Source of the DNA: Halicephalobus mephisto
Taxonomy: Eukaryota; Nematoda; Chromadorea; Rhabditida; Panagrolaimidae
Direction: 5' to 3'
Length of the DNA stretch: 64,000 nucleotides
NCBI GenBank assembly: GCA_009193035.1
Contig: SWDT01000009.1
Coordinates: 434,001 to 498,000 of the forward strand
In this document: in pieces, positions 39,801-51,800 of the stretch
Position numbering within the stretch: the first letter of the stretch is position 1
How the letters are laid out: each line of letters opens with the position of its first letter
Notes under the pieces: model-generated
Seen by the model: the letters and a program-made list of their open reading frames with translations, nothing else
The model's database searches: none
What the model was told of the DNA's origin: nothing
Translations under genes and position numbers: made by a program

Positions 39801-42800
39801 TGTTGCAATTTTCTTTATAAATATTTAATATTCCTAAATAATGTAACGATTGTGTTACTATTTTCTTCATAAATACCTAATATTTTTAAATAATGTGACG
39901 ATTATGTTACATTTTTCTTCATAAATACCTAATATTCCTAAATAATGTAACGATTATGTTATAATTTCCTTCATAAATACCTAGTATTCCTAAATATCGT
40001 GACGATTATGTTACATTTTCTTCATAAATACCTAGTATTCTTAAATATCGTGATGATTGTGTCACATTTCGCAATTGTTATTGGACCAAAAGTTACGCTT
40101 TTTTGTATGTAATGTTCTTTTCCAAGTTTTCATTTGCTAAAAATCAAAAATATTTGGATTTTTCCGTTAAAATTAATGTTTAATTTTTTAATAAAACTCA
40201 AATTCTAAAGCAAAAGTTTTTAAAAACTATTTTTTGTAAATTTTGTAAAATTTCACTAAATTTACTCCAATGTGGTCCTATCACGATTATTACCGTATCC
40301 TGTCCTTCTACAGAAACCTATTATGTTTCTGTTTTCGTTAAGCTCAGTTTTTAAAAACTATTTTTTGTAAATTTTGTAAAATTTCACTAAATTTACTCCA
40401 ATGTGGTCCTACCACGATTATTACAGTATCCTGCCCTTCTACAGAAACCTATCATGTTTTTGTTTTCGTTAAGCTCAGTTTTTTAAAGTTATTTTTTTGT
40501 AAATTTTATAAAATTTCACTAAATTTTCTCTAATGTGGTCCTACCACGATTATTACAGTATCCTGCCCTTCTATAGAAACCTACCATGTTTCCGTTTTCG
40601 TTAAGCTCAGTTTTTAAAAATTATATTTTTTTGTAAATTTTATAAAATTCCACTAAATTTACTCCAATGTGGTCCTACTACGATTATTACAGTATCCTGC
40701 CCTTCTACAGAAACCTATCATGTTTCTGTTCTCATCCAACTCAATTTTCAAAATTTTCCATTATCGTAAATTTTTTATTATCGGTCAAAATTTTAATAGA
40801 CTTTAAGCGTGGGAATGTCCTTGGAAGGAAAATAGTCCATACCCTGGGAATATGCCCTGAGGCACTTTTGGTCATTTTTAAAAACTGCGGTAAATTTGTT
40901 ATATTTGTTCGATGAAGCATTTTGAAGACGTTTATTCCATGTTTATAGTTGTTCCAAAACGGTTCACCTTGAAGTCGGGGAGGGCTCCGGAGGGGGTACG
41001 CACGGACTGGTCATTCGGACTGGCCTTGAATCAGAAAAACGTCCGTCTTCGGGACCGTTTTACCTTGCAGCATTTGAGTTCCGTTCTTCGTCCTCCAAAT
41101 CCTCAAATTGACCGTGATTCGAAAAATTCCAAACTGAATTTTAATTTTGTGAAAATTGCGCGGATTTTCCAGGAAGTGAAATTTCGAAAGTTTCAGAATC
41201 CAGTGCCAAATTTCGACCTTCAAAAAATACTTTAAAAATGTTCAAAAATTTTTAAAATCCTCAGAAATTGAAAATTTTAGAAAAATTTGAAAATTCGCGT
41301 CAGGACCATTTTGTAAAAAAACTTATTTTTCTTATATAGTAATTTTTAAATACCTAAAAATTTCGATTTTTAGGACTTTCTGGAAATTTCTGAAAAGTCG
41401 TGGTGGGACTATTAAAGAAATTAAAAATTCGCGTCAGGACCGTTTTTTGAAGAATTATTATTTTTTTTATTTTTCTTAAATAAAATTCCGATTTTTAGAA
41501 CTTCCTGAAAATCTTCAAAAATTCGCGTCAGGACCGTTTAAAAAAATTAAAAATTCGCGTCAGGACTGTTTTTTGAAGAATTATTATTTTTTTATTTTTC
41601 TTAAATAATCAAAATTCCGATTTTTAGAACTTCCTAGGAATTTTTATTTTTAATTTTTTACGTCTGAAAATTCATCTCAAGACCATTTTTAAAAAATCGA
41701 TTTTTAATTTTTTAAATATGATTGAAAATTAATTTTTTTTAGTTTTTTTGGGATTTTTATGACCTTTCTCATTTTTTGTTTATCTTGAAGATGTGCAAAT
41801 ATCCTTCTTCGCATTTTTATCACTTTTGAATTATTTTCAAAAAATAATTGGATATCCAATTTGTTTAAAAATATTTAAATATTTAATTTTTTTTAAATAA
41901 TTGGATATTCGATTTTTTTAAAAATAATTAAGTATTTGATTTTTTAAAAATATTTAAATATTTAACTTTTTTAAAAATATTTAAATATTCGATTTTTTAA
42001 ATTTTCGCAGTTTGTCTCTATTGAATTTTTGACTATCGATGTACAGTGGTAAAACTCGATATCCATATTTGAGCTTTCTCCGATGACCATCTCTGCTAGC
42101 AAATGCAGAAATGGTAAACAAGGCTTTGACGTGAGATTGTCCACTCTTGTTTCGTCTTTTCTCTCGCGCGGGGAACAGTCAAAGATTCGATCGATCAGTT
42201 TTATTTTTTTTGTCTATAATCACGACAAAACAAGCCTTGAAAGATTCTGATTTCAATCGACCTTGGTTTCGGACTCGAGAAAATAGTTTTTTTTAATTTT
42301 CGAATTTTTATAAATTTATTTTAAAAAAGTGAAATTTTCTAAATTTTTGAAGTTTTTAAAATTTTATAAAAATTTCCGAAAATTTAAAAATTAAAAAAAT
42401 TTTTAAAGTTTTTAGAATTTTTTAATTTTAAATAATTTCGGAATTTTCAAAAATTCTAAATTTTTTTTAAATTAGAAATTTTTAAAGTTTTTAGAATTTT
42501 ATGAAAATTTCGAATTTTTTAATTTTAAATAATTTCGGAATTTTCAAACATTTTATAAAAAATTCTGAAATTTTTTAAGTTTCTAGAATTTTCTGTAGTC
42601 TTCCAGAATCTCAAAGAAGTTTTTAGAATCCTTCAGAATCCATCAAAATTTTCTAAAATTAAAAAAATTAAAAAAATTAAAAATTCTTTTAAAATAAATT
42701 TTTTACTTTTAATTTTTAAAATGCTTAATGGAGGCATTCAGAATCCGAAATGGATTCATCGTTCTGGTTGAGGAAATTATTAGAGTTGTTTCTAATTATA

Positions 42801-45800
42801 AATCTAGAGCGTAAAAAATTATTCCGGATCTATTATTTTGGAGGGTCTAATTTGTTTTCTGAGGTGCGGAACATTGTAAAACAGACATTCCCAAAATTTA
42901 CGGCTGATTGTTCTTTGGCAAGAGGAACACAAGGCCAAAAGTGAATATTTTTTAATATTTCGTAATTCCTAAAAAGTTCGAAAATTTAATTTTTGTTCTT
43001 TGGCAAGAGGAACACAAGGCCAAAAATGAATATTTTTTAATATTTCGTAATTTCTAAAAACTTCAAAAATTTAATGTTTGTTCTTTGGCAAAAGGAACAC
43101 AAAACCAAAAATAATTTTTTTTAATTTTTAATATTTCGTAATTCCTAAAAACTTCAAAAATTTAATTATTGTTCTTTGGCAAAAGGAACACAAAACCAAA
43201 AATAATTTTTTTTAATATTTCGTAATTTCTAGAAACTTCAAAAATTCTCTTCGGGACCATTTTGTAAAAGATGTTTATTCTTTAATTTTAATTTTTTTGT
43301 GTTTTTGAATTTTATAATTTATAGTTTTTTAACCGAAAAAAAATATTGCATAAGTACTGTAGAGTAACTCATCCGAAGTTAATTTTTGATTTTTTTAAAT
43401 TTAGAACCTGTTTCGACCATCTGCTACCTGTTGCCAAATCCCTTAAAAAATAAGTTCTCTAATGATAGGCTAGGTGCCCTCTCATTTCGGAACTACCATT
43501 TTTATTCCTGACAGACCCAGGATATCGTTTTGGGATCTTTTTTGAGAGGTTTAGTGTATTTTTTCCTATTAAGTCAAATTTCTTATTTTAAAATCTACTT
43601 TGAAAAATTAAATATTTAGTTTGAAATTTTTTGAAAAATTCAATATATTGTTTTTGATTTTTTCTGTCAAGTCAATTTTTTTATTTTAAAATCTATTTTA
43701 AAAAATTAAGTATTTAGTTATGGAATTTTTTGGAAAAATTAATATATCGTTTTTGATTTTTTCTATCAAATCAAATTTCTAAATTTTAAAATCTATTTTA
43801 AAAAATTAAATAGTTATGAAATTTTTTGGAAAATTTAATTTATCTTTTTTGATTTTTTCTGTCAAGCCAAATCTCCTGTTTTAAGGTCTATTTTGAGACC
43901 AGATATATCGTTCCTAAGCCCCTACTGACAGACCTGGTAGATCATATTCAATCCTTTTCTGATACATCAAATAGGTCATTTCGAGCCTTTTCCGGCAGAC
44001 CAAATATATCGTTTTTAAATTCCTTTTACTAAAACTAAATGAATAATTTTTTATCGACAAATTTATTATACAATTTTCTGAATTTTTATTAGATCATGTA
44101 ATTTTTGTTTTTTCTTACCAGATTAGGTATATTTTTTTAGTTTTTTCTCATAGATCAGGTATATATACTTTTTTGGATTTTCTCCTGATAGACTAGGTAT
44201 GTACTTTTTTAAGTTTTTTTCTGCCAGATTAAGTTTTTTTTTTGGATTTTTTTCTGATAGACTAGGTATGTACTTTTTTAAGTTTATTTCTGTTAGATTA
44301 GGTATATTTTTTTCCGGAGTTTCTTCTGGTAGACCAGATAGATACTTTTTTTAAGTTCCTTTCTGCCAGATTAGGTTTTTTTTTGGAGTTTCTTCTGGTA
44401 GACCAGATAGATACTTTTTTTTAAGTTCCTTTCTGCCAGACCAGGTATATTGTTTCGGAGTCCTTTCTGCCAGACCCGGTATACCGTTCTGGAGCCCCGC
44501 CTGTGCCAAGTCTGCATGTGGTCCGACTGTTCTCTGTGGACTGGTCAGTTGCATGTTCTCCTCCCTGCCAGCGTTGACCCGATTTTCCGCGTTCCCAAAG
44601 TCGTTTCTCCAAATAAGAAAGGCGATAATGTCTTAAAATCTTCCTTCAACAGTTTCTTCCAAAAATCCTCCTTTATTGTACGGATTCTGATGACATTGAT
44701 CCATGAAAAAATCGGTTAAATTTTGGTTTATTATTTTTATTTTCAAATTCGGTCGTAAAAATTTAAAAATTAATATTTTTCGAAATTTGGAAAATTTAAA
44801 AATTAATGTTTTTCGAAATTTGGAAAATTTAAAAATTAATGTTTTTCGAAATTTGGAAAATTTTAAAATTATTAATTTTCATTTTACAAATTTCGGTGAT
44901 TTTAAAACTTAAAAATTTTGGATTTTTGAAAGTTTCAGAATTCTGAAAAATTAAAATTATGGAAGAATTCCGGAAATTTTTACAGAAGTTTATAAAATTC
45001 GGAATTTAGAAAATTCTTCAGAAGATTAGAAATTTCCGTTAAATTTTAACTTCAGAAATCTACGAGATTCTAAAAACATAAAATTTTACAGAATTTTAAA
45101 AACTATAAAATTAAAAAAAAATAAAATTTTTACAGAATTTTAAAAACTATAAAATTAAAAATAAAATTTCTACAGATTCCTAAAATTTTTAAAAATTCTA
45201 AAAATTTCTACAGAATCCTAAAAACTAAAATTTAAAAAAATAAAATTCTACAGAATCCTAAAAATTAATAAAATTCTAAAAACATAAAATTTCGCAGAAT
45301 CCTAAAAATCTCGAATTTATAAGATTTCCAAAAATCTTCCTCGATGTTCTGGGAAACTTCTATGATATCTTAGACTGTTTCCAAATCTGATCAGATTATA
45401 AAAGTTCTTATGAAATCGTGCTTCAAAAAATGATTTTTCTTGACCGTTATGGATTGATTTCGATGTGACTCATGTTCGCCCCCATTTCGCACACCTTTGT
45501 GGAGCTTCTGCTCGCGAAATCGATAATCAAACTGATTCATCTTTCTTTACCTCATTTCTTATCTTTCATTTCCTTTAAAAACAAGTCATTTTCCACTTTT
45601 TTCTTAAAAATTCACTTTTTAAAATTTTTTTAAAATTAAAATTTTTTAATTTTTTTCTAAATTTAGAAATTTTTTAAATTTTAAATTTTTTAATTTTTTC
45701 TAAATTTAGAAATTTTTTAAATTTTAAATTTTTTAATTTTTTCTAAATTTAGAAATTTCTTAAATTTTTCATTTTTTTTTGAATTTAGAAATTTCTTAAA

Positions 45801-48800
45801 TTTTTCATTTTTATTTTTTTTTTGGAATTTTCGATTTTTTCGTGTTTTTTTGAATTTATTTTTTTATTTTTAAAATTTTCAGAAATACGGATTTGTTCTG
45901 TATTATTGAAATGAATTGATCCTGAATCTCGAACGGAATATTTCAGTTACTGTATCACTGCCAAGAAACCTACTGTGCCTGAAAAACTTTATTTTTTATT
46001 TTTTATTTTTGGGGATTAAGAGAGAGCATCCTAGGCATCCTTGGGGACCCTTGGAATAATTTATTTTTTTTATCTATTACTGTATTTTGAAGGAACTTGA
46101 CTACGAAGATCCTCTTCAACGTGATGGTTTCAAGTTGGACGTCAGAGTCTTCGACGGGAGATTCTACGCTTCAACGGCCCTCGGCGTCCACGTCGAGGAC
46201 AGGAATGACTGTCCTCCGAGGATCCTGGGTCCTAAGCAGATTTCGATTTTGGAAAACGTCGAAAAAGGAGAACTCATTGCTGAATTGTCCGCGGAAGATC
46301 CGGATTTGGGAGATTCCGTCAAGTAAGTCCGTGTTGGGGTCCCTAGCGAATGTCTCTCTCTTTTCCCTTTTCGTATTTTCGTTATTTTTCGTGTCAGAAG
46401 CCCAGTCCGATCTGTCCCTTCCGTTCGGGACCGGCATAGGGCAGCCCAGATTTATGAATTTTGCTGCGAACAAAAGACCTAGAAATATTCAAGTAATTTT
46501 AATCAGCAACATCACCGAAGACGCCCCCATCGGGAAGGATCTGGCCACCTTCCGGGCGGCTGATAGTGATTCTCTGACCAGTAACGTCACGTAAGTTTTT
46601 GTTTCGGAAACCGTATTCGACTCCATCACTGACGTCTGAGAATCATTTTTCGTCCATGATTTTTGCAGTTTTAAAAAACTTCTAATTTTAAAATTTTTCG
46701 AGATTCACAAATTTCGAACAAGAAGTTGTTGAAAAAATTTCTACATTGTCTCAAAAAGAAAAATTTAAGTTTACTGTAGTTTCGAAAATTCTGAATATTT
46801 TTAAAAATCTGCCACATTGTCTCAAAACGAAAAAATTAAGTTTACTGTACTTTTGATAATTTTGAATATTTTCAAAAATCTGCCACATTGTCTCAAAAAG
46901 AAAATTCTAATTTTACTGTACTTTTGATAATTTTGAATATTTTTAAAAATCTCCAACATTGTCTCAAAAAAAATTCTAATTTTACTGTACTTTTGATAAT
47001 TTTGAATATTTTCAAAGATCTCCCACATTGTTTCAAAAAGAAAAAATTAATTTTACTGTAGTTTCAAAAATTTTTTTGTGCTTTGGAAATCCGAAAAAAA
47101 CGAATTTTTTGAAGATGATATTTTAAAAATGTTCAAATTTGTAATCCGATCATGATCCGGCTCATTCGGAATTGCGCCAAAACAATGTCGATCTTCATTT
47201 TTCTGAAGAGATTTCGGATTTCAAAAGTCTTCCGACGAAAAAAAACTTAATGGATTTTTTTGATCTTTTGCCGAATCCCATTCAGTTTCATTGAACCAAA
47301 TAGTACCTATTTTCGGCGAAAAAAATGACCTTCAAAAAATGCAAAAATAATTTTTTATAAAAATTCATAAAAATTAATTTTTTCCGGAAAACCTTTTTTA
47401 AATAAAAATTAATTTTTTTTAAATACTTTTTTATAAAAATTAATTTTTTTTGAAAATAATTTTTTATAAAAATTAATTTTTTTAAAATAATTTTTTATAA
47501 AAATTAATTTTTTTTGAAAATAATTTTTTATAAAAATTAATTTTTTTTTAAATACTTTTTTATAAAAATTAATTTTTTTTTGAAAATAATTTTTTATAAA
47601 AATTAATTTTTTTTTCATAAGAAAATTTTAAAAAATATTTTTTTTTATAAAAATTTGCAAAAATCGATTTTTTTCGAAAAAAAATTCATTAATTTTGTTG
47701 ACATTGCGCATCAGCAATATATTATTCTGAAGACTGTTTGGAAGACAAATTTGTCATTGTAGAAGTATCCTTCAATGTTTGCTCAAAAGACCAGAATTGT
47801 CAAAGCACAGGTGCGCGAGAAATTGACCTGAACACATTTCTCCGGAAATGCCGTTCTTTGTTTGGTCCATAGTGGTCTTCTGAAAGTGAAATCGACCTTT
47901 TTGCAAACAAACGGTCAAGGAAAAACTGGTTTGTGGATTTCCTAAGAGGGATATTTCCACAAGGAGAATATTCTAGAATCAAGTGGAACGGTTTGCAATT
48001 TTTTGAACATCTCTGAAATTCTGGAGAATCCTACAGTACTCGGGGAGAATATAAATATTTCAAACTTATTGAGCAAATTTTAAGTTACGAAGTACTGTAG
48101 AAATTTCACGATGCTTTGGAATACTGTAGAATCTGAGAAGTTTCTAAAATTGAAGGATTTCGAAATTTCCAAAGTTCGGACATCTTGGAAATTTTTGGAA
48201 TCGTCTAGAATTCAATGGGAACTTCTTGGGATACTGTAGAAACCTGTAGAACCTCGGAAAACTTGGAATTTTCTAAATCCCCCAGAATCCAGGATTTCCA
48301 GAATACTGTAGGGATTTTCACAGTATACTTAGACCTTTTACTCCTTAAAGCCCAAAAATCCAAAAAATTCCAAGTCTAACAAAATCAAAAAATAAGTTTT
48401 TCTTTGAAATAGTGATGTCGAAAATGTGTTTCTGGTTTTTTTACAAGATTGAGGTTTTATTTTTTGAATGGTAGTTTATTGATTTGTAATTCCGAACTAC
48501 ATTCCCAGCGAGATTAGCACTTGAGAACAGTCCTTACCTGCGAGAATAGGGGCTAATTGGGTACTTGAGAAACAAATTTCACCCTGGGCCGGCTAATCCC
48601 TCCCGCTAAAATTAAATTTGCCAAATCCAAAGAAAATGAAAAATTTCAAAATTCCAAAACTAGACAAAATTGAAATTTAAACAATTTCTAAAAATAAAAT
48701 TTTTCAGCTTCCGAATTAATCGGGAATCGGATCCGAAAAGACAATTTTCCATGGGACAGGACGGGGTGCTCAGGGTGGCCCAGAGACTTGACAGAGAAGA

Positions 48801-51800
48801 TATCGAAAAATACAAACTCCTCGTGGAAGCTGTGGATCAAGCAGGGAACATGGGAGATCATCTGGTTGAAGTATATCTGCAAGACGTCAATGACAACGCC
48901 CCGATACCGTACACCCGTCCGCAACCGTGTGTCTTCATGGAGAACACTCCGCCGGAGACCCAGCCGTTCTGCGAGATTTTGGCTTTCGACAGAGACACCA
49001 GAGTCAACGGACCTCCGTTCGACTTCCGTGTTGGACCTGACTTCAGATGGGGAGAGTACCTCGACATCACCCAGGACCCCAACGGAGACGGCGGCAATGG
49101 GTCCATGAGAGTCACGGCCAAGCAGACTTTCGACCGCGAAGCCCTTGTTCCCGGGAAAGAACTCGAAGTGCCCTTAATCGTCACTGATGTCGGAGGTCTC
49201 TCCAACGAGAGATCCATCTACGTCGTCATCGGAGACCAGGTTAGTTACTTTCTGAAATACTACAGGGTTAAAGTCTGCCCCATGATCTCCTGTACTCAAT
49301 CAAAGGGCTTCTTTATCACGAATTTACCTCAGAATAAGCACGTAAACATAACCATATATAAAAGGAAAATGAATATATTAGCAAAAAGTCAAAGATTACA
49401 AAAAACCGATATATGAACGAGGGAATCCCACTCATTGATGAGCACTTTCCGCGCACAATTTCATTCTCACTGATAAATTAAAAAAATCATGTTCTTCAGG
49501 GATTTTCGTGACGGGAGTTCCTTCCGCGCTTTTTCGAAAGTAACTTTTTCATTCAAAATTCCATTTTCACTGATAAATTTAAAAAATCATGTTCTTCAGG
49601 GATTTTCGCGACGGGAGTTCGTTCCGCGCTTTTTCGAAAGTAATTTTTCCATCAAAATCCAACTTACTGATGAATAATCAAACTTTTCTGAATTTTCAGT
49701 GACTTTCGTGGTGAAATTTTTCTTTTTAAAACAATTTTTTCTACTGAAATTTTGCTTTCATAGGTAAAGAATGAATTCATGATCTTGAGGGATTTTTGTG
49801 AGGAGAGTTAATTTCGCGATGAAAAGCATTAGCGGCTCTTTTGATTGAGTAATCTTCCTGGACCGGACAAAACCTAATCTCAAAATGACCGGGTCCGATT
49901 TTGCATTGTTTCTTTGTCTTTTAAAAAATGCAAATGTGACTCTTGACCTGTGAAGAGGTCCGAAAGGGATTCTCGTGCATAAATCTGAATTCATGGATTT
50001 TCAGAACGATAATCCAATGAGTGATGGCGAAATGGACATTACCGTATTCTCATATGAAGGACAATTGGAAGAAACCGTGATCGGACAAGTGTACGTCACT
50101 GACAAGGACGACTGGGACAGAGGCGACAAGGAGTTCGTCCTCAGATCCGGCGATTCTGGATTCGGCATTTCTCGAGACGGAAACATCACTATATCCTCTT
50201 CGCAGCCAGAAGGAGATTACACACTCGTTGTTGACGTCACAGATCACTTCAGAAACGAAAAAGCCGTCGGAACGGTCAGAATCCATGTTAAAAAAGTCGA
50301 CAAAGTCCAGTTCGATCACCAGGCCGCGGTCAGACTCGCGGTGACGACCGAGTTCAGAGGTGTCAGTGACTTCCTCCGACCGCCCCCCGGGGGTTCTGAA
50401 TCCAGACTAGAAATCTTCACCAGACTTCTTGAAGAAAAACTAAACGACGCCAAAGTGACAGTTTTCTCGATCAAAGAAAACTGGGTCGTTCTTCAAGACA
50501 TGAACGTCCTCGCCATCGACGTCAGATTCTACGCCTACAGTAACGCTAAAGGAGCTTTCCTGGATAAGATTCATCTGGAAGGAATCATCGCCATAAACCA
50601 GCTCGAATTCGAAAACGCTATTGGAAGATTCGTAGCCGTCGGCATCGACATGTGTAAATTCACCACGTGCGACAATGGATGCAGAACTGTCAACGTTGCT
50701 GACAGGGTGAGTTTGGGATTTCTATTCTAAGTTGAAAACTTAATAACAAATGGGAAAAATTCATATATGAAACTTTGATTTTAACCAAATTTATAATTAA
50801 AAAATTGAATTTAAGAATGTTTTCATATATAAAATCTTGACTTTAACCAATTACATAGTCTTATGGATAAATTTAACAATTTTTGATATATGAAATTTTC
50901 ATTTCTTTTCACATATGTTATCATGTATTTGCTATGGTTATTTTAATCACGTTATTTTTAGACTGGAGTTCCTGTGTCGGCGAATCAGACGGTGATCGTC
51001 GGAGTGAACACTGAATCCAAGGATGACTGTGTCTGTCCCGTCTTCGTTCCTCCGGCTTCCTGTACGGCTGATCTCTGCTACAACCGCGGAGTGTGTCACA
51101 ACACAAGTCCGGGGACTTTCTGTGAGTGCAGAAACGACTTCGTCAAAGGACCCAGATGCCAAGGAACAACCAGAAGCTTCAGAGGAAACGGATTCGCCTG
51201 GTATCCTCCGGCTCCGGCTTGTACGTCATTGAACATCACATTCAGTTTCATGACAACGCAGGACGATGGAGTGCTGGTCTACAATGGACCGATGTTTATT
51301 TCGAACGGATCTCTGGAAAGAGCAGAGTACAACGACTTCCTGGCGATCCAGCTGCGGTCCGGACAGATAACTGTGGACATGAGTTTCAACGGCGGAAATG
51401 CTGTAACTTCTTTGATTTTGCCAGGGGTGTTCAGCGACGGGGAATGGCACGAGGTGTCCCTTACTCAAATCGGAAAAATGGTCCAACTGATAGTGGATAA
51501 CTGCGAGGATTTACCAAATCCGCAAGCCGCAAATTCGACTTGTGCCATGGTGGTTCAATCCAGAGACGATGACGAAAGATTGAACATTGTGAATCCGACC
51601 CAGATCGGCGGATTAGCTCCATTGCCAAGCGGCCAAAGATACGTTTCCGTTGTGCAAAATTCGGACGGTTTCAATGGATGTATTAGGAACGTCAGAATCA
51701 ACAACGATCTTCTGGACATGCTTGAACCCACTAACTCCGCCGGATCCCAACCTGGATGCGCCCTGTACAACAACGTCTGCGACGCGAACGACGTCGACAG

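Larger units (their letters stand above)
28558..46092 (+). other. hmr-1: 17.5 kb cadherin intron 8, probable host of the short-isoform promoter
   Basis: Exon 8 ends VLRIKK (donor AAA|GTTGGT). Exon 9 resumes ELDYEDP after an unusual acceptor TTTTGAAG, and the joined text is the expected end of one cadherin repeat. No long open frame in either strand resembles a nested gene. The intron is a patchwork of minisatellites separated by 100-300 bp non-repetitive islands, for example about 29830-30260, 32400-32650, 34970-35060, 35930-36130, 37100-37280, 39400-39540, 40800-41230, 42040-42280, 42720-42920 and 45420-45540. In C. elegans a separate promoter for the short isoform lies inside the long gene (established knowledge), so regulatory DNA is expected here. 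Confidence 0.75.

Noticed and set aside
46450..46590. Including this exon between exon 9 and exon 11 in the long isoform (via acceptor CCCAG at 46449)
   Set aside because: The phases allow it, but the result has two successive beginnings of a cadherin repeat. Direct 46322-48708 joining gives one intact repeat.
46124..46594. A long frame overlapping exon 9 that reads into a hydrophobic stretch ([17 protein letters not shown]), tempting as a signal peptide of the short isoform
   Set aside because: The hydrophobic residues come from translating a splice-site pyrimidine tract (CTCTTTTCCCTTTTC). The only start codons in this frame lie inside exon 9, far upstream. A phase-1 acceptor at 46397 explains the sequence better.
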